A program made the translations under genes and the position numbers. The notes beneath the pieces were generated by a model that did no database searches, was not told the DNA's origin, and was given only the letters and a program-made list of their open reading frames with translations. Shown piece by piece: positions 58,469-64,000 of a stretch of 64,000 nt of DNA. Numbering within the stretch: position 1 is the stretch's first letter; each line of letters starts with the position of its first letter. Origin of the DNA: an uncultured Rhodospirillaceae bacterium (GTDB lineage: Bacteria > Pseudomonadota > Alphaproteobacteria > Rhodospirillales > UBA2165); NCBI GenBank assembly GCA_913020445.1, contig CAJWAR010000009.1:30772-94771 (forward strand). Reading direction: 5' to 3'.

Positions 58469-59817
58469 TATGCTGCTCCTAACTCTTCTTCTTGACCAGT
58501 GGTGTCACCTTGTGCGGCACGAAGAGCAAAGGCTGCACCACCAAGGGCTCCGGTATAGATCGAATCTGGATCAATATTGATCGTGACCTTGCCGTAGTTT
58601 TCTTCAATCAGTTTTTTCAATTCGGTCACGGCTGCTTCATTATTGGCAACACCGCCGGTAAAGGTAAACTGATCCGTCACCCCGCCAGACCGCGAGATGA
58701 TCGACATGGCGCGGAGAATGATAGCGCGGTGAAGTCCGGCCAGCACGTCTTCGCGTTTTTCACCCAAGGCCAAGCGGTCACGTAATTCAGCGCCGGCAAA
58801 CACGGTGCAGGTCGAGTTGATCTTCGCGACTTTGGTTGCTTTGGAGGCGAGTGGTCCTAATTCATGGACACCCATGTTCATCTCATCAGCGATATAACCA
58901 AGATAGCGGCCACAACCAGCGGCACAACGATCATTCATTTGAAAGTTTTCGACAATGCCCTGACCGTCAACCTGGATGGCTTTGGTATCCTGGCCACCAA
59001 TATCAAGCACGGTGCGGGTTTCGGGATACATCATATGCGCCCCTAAACCATGACAGAGAATTTCCGAGCGAATGTGATCTTTCGGGAACGGCAAACGTAC
59101 GCGGCCATACCCCGTACCAACCACAAATGTCTCTTCCAATTCAACATCCAGTGCTTCCTGGATCGGTTTGCCAAGCTCAGCATCTTTAATATCAAACTCA
59201 GGAGATTCTGTTACCAGCTTGTCCATGGCGCGCATGAACTTACCAGCCAGGTCACCTGCCGGCGGACGGTTTTCAACTTCAATAATTGACTTATCATAGA
59301 CGTTCAGCAGCACGTCGTAACTGAGGTCGGCTTGTTTGGCAACTTCTTCGGAAATCGCCATGAAACGGCCGCCGGCGATATCACGGAAAAAGTCTGATTT
59401 GCGTTCTGCACCAGGGGCGAACAGCGGGATGGCTTCTTCGGCCAATTGACCAAAAGTCGTATCAAGCGCTTCGACCATGGCTTTTTCCATGCCTTTGTAG
59501 CGAACGTTGTCGACAAAGCCGGCACAGGTATCGCGCAAATCCTGCAGCTGTTCGAGATATTGCTCAAGCCGGAAGTTACGTTCCAAACCACCCAAGAAAT
59601 CGTCCACTTTACCTTCCAATTGAGGAATTTCCTCAAAGGCTCTGTGGAACAATGTAAAGCGGGTTGAGATCATGGCTTCCTGTTTGGAAACCGCCGCAGC
59701 CGTATCATAATTCGACCGCGAGTTGGTGATCCCTTGGCCCAAGACATCCATATTGTCATCCATCAGGATAGCTTTGGTTGTCGTCGAACCCAGATCAATT
59801 CCGATATAACATTTCAT
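58468..59817 (-). CDS. bcrA: benzoyl-CoA reductase, subunit A (ATPase/activator)
   Basis: A 449-residue BadF/BadG/BcrA-family ATPase. It starts [20 protein letters not shown]; residues about 40-220 are the long insertion typical of BcrA and absent from BcrD. Then come [14 protein letters not shown], cluster cysteines in [20 protein letters not shown] and [16 protein letters not shown], and [17 protein letters not shown]. With BcrD it forms the ATP-driven module that passes low-potential electrons to BcrB/BcrC. ATG 59817 was chosen over an upstream in-frame start at 59883 because it begins the conserved ATPase strand. Confidence 0.95.
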   Translation of the reverse strand: MKCYIGIDLGSTTTKAILMDDNMDVLGQGITNSRSNYDTAAAVSKQEAMISTRFTLFHRAFEEIPQLEGKVDDFLGGLERNFRLEQYLEQLQDLRDTCAGFVDNVRYKGMEKAMVEALDTTFGQLAEEAIPLFAPGAERKSDFFRDIAGGRFMAISEEVAKQADLSYDVLLNVYDKSIIEVENRPPAGDLAGKFMRAMDKLVTESPEFDIKDAELGKPIQEALDVELEETFVVGTGYGRVRLPFPKDHIRSEILCHGLGAHMMYPETRTVLDIGGQDTKAIQVDGQGIVENFQMNDRCAAGCGRYLGYIADEMNMGVHELGPLASKATKVAKINSTCTVFAGAELRDRLALGEKREDVLAGLHRAIILRAMSIISRSGGVTDQFTFTGGVANNEAAVTELKKLIEENYGKVTINIDPDSIYTGALGGAAFALRAAQGDTTGQEEELGAA

Positions 59818-59845
59818 GTTTTTTCTCCTTAACCGAAGCTGCCGA

Positions 59846-61144
59846 CTAAGCGGCTTGAGCTCCGCCTTGGCGTTTTTGTTCAATCATCTGGAAATAACTC
59901 TCAAGCCGGTTTTTCACATTGGCAGGAGAGAAGTAACGCGGATCAACCAGATCGGTTTCAATGAAGGCACCCGGTTTTCCCGTGCGTGCTTCAACTTCCC
60001 GCAACATCAGCAATTCGCCGGCGGCGAAACTGTTGCAGCTTTTGATCGAATTGATCAGCAGACCATCGGCTTGATATTCCTCGACCAAGTCAGCCATCAT
60101 GGTTGTGCGATCCGGCAAGTTCCGGTTGGTGTAGCAACCCATGCAATATTCAGCGAGGGATTCCAGTGGATTTTGCGGATCGTGACGGAAGCCGTCATAA
60201 TCATAAACGCCACCCACTTTCGAATAAGAACTGGCGACAACGACAGCGCCGTCTTCGTGGAACATTTTCCAGAACTCACGGAAGTTGGTCCAGTTCGGCG
60301 GGCCTTCAACGACCAGACGATATTTTTCTTCGCCCATTTCACCTTCCGGTGTGACCGGACCAAGGCCTTTAGCCAGGCGCTCTTCAATTTCTGAACGGAG
60401 CAAACTATAATACTCAACCGCATCTTTAGTACCGCGGAAGGCACTGAAGATCGGGCCGATGTAGTAAACGGCACCAAAATAAGCGTCGATCGGCGAGCGT
60501 ACATTCTTGGCACTCTGCAGCACCCAGACAAGATCGTCTTCCGCTTTGGCTGAGTCCTTCATGTATTCGCGCAAACGGTCGATATCAAATTTGACGCCAC
60601 TGACCTGTTCCATGGTCGGTATAACTTCTTCCTTCAACTGCTTAACGACATAGTCACGCATGTTTTTGGTAATTTTGCCTTCGCCTTCATAAGGCACGTG
60701 CAGCATTACCGTCGGACATTTGTATTGCTCGCGGAGAAGTTCGAACCACTTCAAGAATGTGTAGCAACCGGTGTAAGACAGCAACAACATGTCCGGATTT
60801 GGCATTGGCTTGCCGTTTGGTGCAATGTTGCCTTTCGCCATCATGCCAAGGTCTGCTTTCACATAGGTGCAGACGTCTTCCGAATGCCCCATTTTTTCAG
60901 CGTCCGAAATCATGGCGCCGGTTTTCTTCCGCATGGCGTTAGAGAGCGCATTAATTTCCGGCAGATTGTTGGCGATATCGAAACACATCGTCAATTCGTT
61001 GAGATTACCTGGTACGAAAGTCGACGAGACCTTAACACCGGTTTCCGGCGCTGAGGTGATCTTGTCGTAGTTACTGGCAATCATTTCTTTTTGCTTCAGC
61101 ATTGAAGCATCTTTTATGACATCAGTCGTTACATCGGCACACAT
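59846..61144 (-). CDS. bcrB: benzoyl-CoA reductase, subunit B (active-site subunit)
   Basis: A 432-residue protein of the 2-hydroxyacyl-CoA dehydratase D family. With BcrC it binds benzoyl-CoA and a 4Fe-4S cluster where the ring is reduced to cyclohexa-1,5-diene-carbonyl-CoA. Landmarks: [57 protein letters not shown] and [20 protein letters not shown], with conserved cysteines. ATG 61144 forms a TAATG overlap with the bcrC stop; an upstream ATG at 61159 is possible. The length and order fit the Thauera-type enzyme. Confidence 0.94.
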   Translation of the reverse strand: MCADVTTDVIKDASMLKQKEMIASNYDKITSAPETGVKVSSTFVPGNLNELTMCFDIANNLPEINALSNAMRKKTGAMISDAEKMGHSEDVCTYVKADLGMMAKGNIAPNGKPMPNPDMLLLSYTGCYTFLKWFELLREQYKCPTVMLHVPYEGEGKITKNMRDYVVKQLKEEVIPTMEQVSGVKFDIDRLREYMKDSAKAEDDLVWVLQSAKNVRSPIDAYFGAVYYIGPIFSAFRGTKDAVEYYSLLRSEIEERLAKGLGPVTPEGEMGEEKYRLVVEGPPNWTNFREFWKMFHEDGAVVVASSYSKVGGVYDYDGFRHDPQNPLESLAEYCMGCYTNRNLPDRTTMMADLVEEYQADGLLINSIKSCNSFAAGELLMLREVEARTGKPGAFIETDLVDPRYFSPANVKNRLESYFQMIEQKRQGGAQAA

Positions 61145-62319
61145 TATGCTGCACTCCATAGTTTGATTGAATCGGCAAAGGTTCCGGCCTGCTCCCTGAT
61201 TGGCTGCATCTGTCCGGAGTTTTCGGCAAATTGAAAAGCGATATAAGGAATTTTCTGATCATCCAGCACATGATACAGCAACGGCTGATCAAGCAGTGCC
61301 GGATCACAGAAACTTGCGGCGGCGAAAATAACGCCTTCGGCGCCGCTTTGGCGGACATAGTCTGCCAGATAGAGGCCTTTTTCTTCTTCACTCGGCTCGA
61401 ACTTAGATGGGAAAGGCATCGAATCGGTGAGAAACGCATTAGCTATATTTTCTAGCGGATCACCTTCAGTTGAAATATCGGTAGTGATCATGCGATTGGC
61501 CATAATGAAATCGTCATCGACGATGTAACAGCCGGCGAGTTCGATCGATTTGATCATGCCCAGAGGCGGCTGCTCGCAAAACGAGCCGTTCAAAACCACC
61601 CGGCAATTATCTTTCATCCGGCGTTCTTCATTTTCGACCGCAGCAAGATAATCCTGCATCATTTGCGTATGTTCTTCAGGCGGCAGAACTTCACCGGCAC
61701 GCATCAACAGATAAATTTCCGCTGACGGCGTTTTCCACGGCTTATCTTTGCGGTATTGATAGACTTTGTTCACCCATTTGCGGTTTTCGTTATAAACCTC
61801 GATGGAATTCCTGAGATCATCATCGGTAACTTTAACGCCACCAAGTTCTTCCAGGCTTTCAATCAATTCACGCAGGTCGTTTTTATAGAACTCGCCGCCG
61901 ATATCTTTGCGATAGTTTTGCGGTGTATCAAAATATCGGGCCATAACTTCCGGGAACATTAATTTCCAGACACCGGAAAGATTTCGGATCACGTCGCAAG
62001 TACTTGGGAACAACATGCCATCGATGAAATCGAGGCGATTGGTCACACCAAGCTCAACAGTCGAGCGTGGAATACGGCAGATGTAACTTTGATAGTAGGC
62101 ATCGCCGTGGATAACTTCGAGGTCAGAGCCACCACCTAAAATACCGATCGGCAACATGCCTGCCGCATGAATAATTTCGCACGGCACATAAATTGGCAGA
62201 TAACCAACGACCTTGCGGCCGGGTTTCGCATCTTTCCACTCACGGGCCGACGTGAAGTTCACATCTTCAAATAATACTTCACAACGGTCGATAATTTCTT
62301 TTACAGACATATCACTCAT
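61144..62319 (-). CDS. bcrC: benzoyl-CoA reductase, subunit C (active-site subunit)
   Basis: A 391-residue 2-hydroxyacyl-CoA dehydratase D family subunit, partner of BcrB. Landmarks: GRKVVGYLPIYVPCEIIHAA, GMLPIGILGGGSDLEVIHGD, FPSTCDVIRNLSGVWKLMFP, VLNGSFCEQPPLGMIKSIEL and FAAASFCDPALLDQPLLYHV. The length matches known BcrC (about 380). Genes run bcrC-B-A-D leftwards without real gaps. Its start lies 14 bases after the dch stop. The ATP-dependent class I system implies anaerobic degradation of aromatics with an acceptor such as nitrate, or phototrophy (inference). Confidence 0.94.
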   Translation of the reverse strand: MSDMSVKEIIDRCEVLFEDVNFTSAREWKDAKPGRKVVGYLPIYVPCEIIHAAGMLPIGILGGGSDLEVIHGDAYYQSYICRIPRSTVELGVTNRLDFIDGMLFPSTCDVIRNLSGVWKLMFPEVMARYFDTPQNYRKDIGGEFYKNDLRELIESLEELGGVKVTDDDLRNSIEVYNENRKWVNKVYQYRKDKPWKTPSAEIYLLMRAGEVLPPEEHTQMMQDYLAAVENEERRMKDNCRVVLNGSFCEQPPLGMIKSIELAGCYIVDDDFIMANRMITTDISTEGDPLENIANAFLTDSMPFPSKFEPSEEEKGLYLADYVRQSGAEGVIFAAASFCDPALLDQPLLYHVLDDQKIPYIAFQFAENSGQMQPIREQAGTFADSIKLWSAA

Positions 62320-62333
62320 CTTTCCTTATTGAC

Positions 62334-63104
62334 CTACTGGTTTTTCCATTGAGCCGGGCGCTTTTCCATAAATGCTTCGAGACCCTCGACAGCATCTTTG
62401 GATTCCATCAATCCCGACGTGTACAATTCTTCAAGTTTTGTCATTCTTGCCGCAAAGCGGTCGGCGTAGTCTTCCCGCGCCGCTTGCACGGCGAAGCTCA
62501 GGACACTGGCACTAACAGGCGCCAAATATTCGTCAAAGTAGGCGAGGGCGGCGGCTTCCGGATCATCCGACAAGTCAGCCACCAAACCCATGGAGCTGGC
62601 TTCGTCAGCGTTAACCGAACGGCCTGAGTACAACATGTCCTCAGCATGAATCTGACCGATTAGCTCGGTTAAGAAGAAACTTGCGTAAGGAGCAAATACA
62701 CCGACTTTGATTTCGGGTTGGCCAAAAACAGCGTCGGGCGAGGCAAAAATCCGGCTGCCACCACAAGCGACCTCCAGACCTCCGCCCAGGCACTGACCCT
62801 GCACTGACACCAGAATAGGAACCGGATGCCGTAACATGATCAGCAGGGTCTTGTTCATAACGCTCAGCATATCGCCGAACTGACCCGGCAGATGTTCCGG
62901 CACACTGGCGCCGAAACTGAAATGCGGGCCTTCATGATCGAGCACCACGCCTTTGATATCGGGGTTTGACGCATGCTCTGTGAGCGCACCACCAATAGCT
63001 TCCAACATTGCCGCATCGGTAATGTTCGCTTTTGGCATGGCCAGCCGCAGACGGAGGAGAGCTCCGTCCCGGTCAAGCCATGATTTAAGTGGTGAATCGC
63101 TCAT
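62334..63104 (-). CDS. dch: cyclohexa-1,5-dienecarbonyl-CoA hydratase
   Basis: A 256-residue enoyl-CoA hydratase/isomerase family protein. The oxyanion-hole blocks are HFSFGASVPEHLPGQ and VSVQGQCLGGGLEVACGGSR, followed by FGQPEIKVGVFAPYAS. The sequence is typical of Dch, which hydrates the diene product of benzoyl-CoA reductase to 6-hydroxycyclohex-1-ene-carbonyl-CoA. The position between oah and bcrC supports this. Start ATG 63104 is 27 bases after the oah stop. The dehydrogenase (had) that acts between Dch and Oah is not in the window and may lie further right. Confidence 0.92.
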   Translation of the reverse strand: MSDSPLKSWLDRDGALLRLRLAMPKANITDAAMLEAIGGALTEHASNPDIKGVVLDHEGPHFSFGASVPEHLPGQFGDMLSVMNKTLLIMLRHPVPILVSVQGQCLGGGLEVACGGSRIFASPDAVFGQPEIKVGVFAPYASFFLTELIGQIHAEDMLYSGRSVNADEASSMGLVADLSDDPEAAALAYFDEYLAPVSASVLSFAVQAAREDYADRFAARMTKLEELYTSGLMESKDAVEGLEAFMEKRPAQWKNQ

Positions 63105-63131
63105 TATTTTTCTCTCGGGTCCTATCCGCTA

Positions 63132-64000
63132 TTAATCCGCAGCCTTGGGAATCAGGCTTTCGATCAGTTCCTCTGACCATGGTGCGCCGGCAGCGCGGGC
63201 TTTACGCAGGGCGATAAAATCAATCTCGCGGCCGATTTCCTTATTGCCTTCGTTAAAGGCCCGGAAGCCGGTTTTGGCTTCGGCCAGCATGTTGTAACCG
63301 AGCCAAGAGCGCGCATCTTCTTTGCGTAAATTCCAAACTTCGAGTTTGGGTTTCCGCAATTGCTCAAGTGATTTGGTCGTGCATTCCGGGAAAGTGTGCA
63401 GCACGGCGGTGCACAGCTCTTCGACTTTGGCGTCCAGCAAGGAAAGATCCATTTCACCTGAGGCGACAATTTCCTTGGCCCTGGCTTTGTCTTCGCCTTC
63501 TTTGAATTCACCGTGGATCATGCGGCCGTAATCATCGGTGACCGCTTCGGTGACGACATACGGATTGGGCACAAACTTACCATCGACTTTCAAAGCCGGG
63601 ACGGTATCGGTAATGATGCCGAGGCGGGCTGCTTTATGAGCTGACAGAGGTTTACAGAGCACAGCCGAAACCATGGCTTGTTCAACGCCGATCATCGGCG
63701 GCAAAAAGTCAGTGGCGCCACCAATGGCAGCGGAGCCATGTTTTGGTCCAGCCTGGCCGAAATTAGCCATATCCTGAGCGACCGAGAAATCACAGGCCAT
63801 GCCCATTTCCTGACCACCGCCGATGCGCATGCCGTTGACCCGGCAAATAACCGGTTTGTCACAGGCGAGAATGCTCGAAACCATATCGTTGAACAGGCGC
63901 ATATATTGACGGTATTCCTGGTCCTGCCCGGCATAATATTCAGCGTATTCTTTGGTATTACCACCGGTGCAAAATGCTTTGTGGCCGGCGCCGGTCAAAA
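63132..64000 (-). CDS. oah: 6-oxocyclohex-1-ene-1-carbonyl-CoA hydrolase, N-terminus cut by window edge
   Basis: BamA/Oah, a crotonase-superfamily ring-cleaving hydrolase that opens the alicyclic ring to 3-hydroxypimelyl-CoA. The 289 visible codons cover most of the usual ~375 residues; the start lies beyond base 64000. Signature blocks of this enzyme: GAGHKAFCTGGNTKEYAEYY, VICRVNGMRIGGGQEMGMAC, FGQAGPKHGSAAIGGATDFL and the C-terminal SWLGYNMLAEAKTGFRAFNE. This is the most specific marker gene for anaerobic benzoyl-CoA degradation, so it confirms the pathway. Confidence 0.95.
   Translation of the reverse strand, partial: LTGAGHKAFCTGGNTKEYAEYYAGQDQEYRQYMRLFNDMVSSILACDKPVICRVNGMRIGGGQEMGMACDFSVAQDMANFGQAGPKHGSAAIGGATDFLPPMIGVEQAMVSAVLCKPLSAHKAARLGIITDTVPALKVDGKFVPNPYVVTEAVTDDYGRMIHGEFKEGEDKARAKEIVASGEMDLSLLDAKVEELCTAVLHTFPECTTKSLEQLRKPKLEVWNLRKEDARSWLGYNMLAEAKTGFRAFNEGNKEIGREIDFIALRKARAAGAPWSEELIESLIPKAAD

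Noticed and set aside
57620..62319. (R)-2-hydroxyacyl-CoA dehydratase and its activator
   Set aside because: Those systems have one small activator; here there are two ATPase subunits of BcrA and BcrD size, with dch and oah alongside.
1..64000. tRNA or rRNA genes, CRISPR arrays, insertion sequences, prophage or integron elements
   Set aside because: None seen: no repeat-spacer pattern, no transposase or integrase reading frame, and no space for RNA operons between genes.

Overview
The window reads as the chromosome of an alphaproteobacterium, probably of the Rhodospirillales type. Gene density is high, GC is near 50 % by eye, non-ATG starts (GTG, TTG) are common, the hpn-type hopanoid set is present, and class I benzoyl-CoA reductase genes suggest a facultative anaerobe that degrades aromatics. 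I cannot name a genus. No rRNA, tRNA, CRISPR array, insertion sequence or phage gene was seen. No stretch longer than about 260 bases lacks a gene.

1-21.2 kb: hopanoid locus with an embedded phosphonate pathway. Hopanoid genes are hpnC, hpnB, hpnD, shc, hpnG, hpnH, hpnA, hpnN, an hpnL-like gene and hpnM, with the isoprenoid genes ispG (partial) and ispH. hpnE is absent. Between hpnA and hpnN/hpnL/hpnM (9.4-19.5 kb) lie a nucleotidyltransferase, a PhyH-type dioxygenase, a PEP mutase fused to a second nucleotidyltransferase, phosphonopyruvate decarboxylase, 2-aminoethylphosphonate (AEP) transaminase and three different CDP-alcohol phosphotransferases. Together these could make AEP, activate it with CTP, possibly hydroxylate it, and transfer it to a lipid alcohol. 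I infer a phosphonolipid, possibly a phosphono-hopanoid, exported or placed by HpnN/HpnM. This is the strongest candidate for an undescribed system.

21.2-32.3 kb: an IclR regulator, msrA, an unknown internally duplicated protein, an MFS carrier and an aromatic flavin hydroxylase, a HIG1-like membrane peptide, a two-subunit molybdenum enzyme of the pyrogallol transhydroxylase / resorcinol hydroxylase family with an unusual N-terminal extension, a divergent IclR regulator, and a protein with a degenerate receiver domain.

32.4-37.8 kb: a three-gene ABC importer of the putative selenate family followed by senB and senA, which points to selenium uptake coupled to selenoneine synthesis. senC is not in the window.

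37.9-50.1 kb: acyl-CoA ligase, a solitary xanthine-dehydrogenase-type large subunit, UbiD decarboxylase, luciferase-like flavoenzyme, YciI protein, tripartite tricarboxylate-type transporter (TctA-TctB fusion plus binding protein), IclR regulator and a corrinoid/FeS reductase-like protein. This looks like an uncharacterised catabolic locus for an aromatic or heteroaromatic acid. A 15-base perfect palindrome flanks the IclR gene on both sides.

50.2-57.5 kb: PAS histidine kinase, hemerythrin-like protein, two tandem GNAT acetyltransferases, a solute-binding protein, an unknown protein and two divergent glutathione transferase paralogues.

57.6-64 kb: a leftward operon for dearomatising benzoyl-CoA: oah (partial), dch, bcrC, bcrB, bcrA, bcrD, ending in a clear intrinsic terminator.
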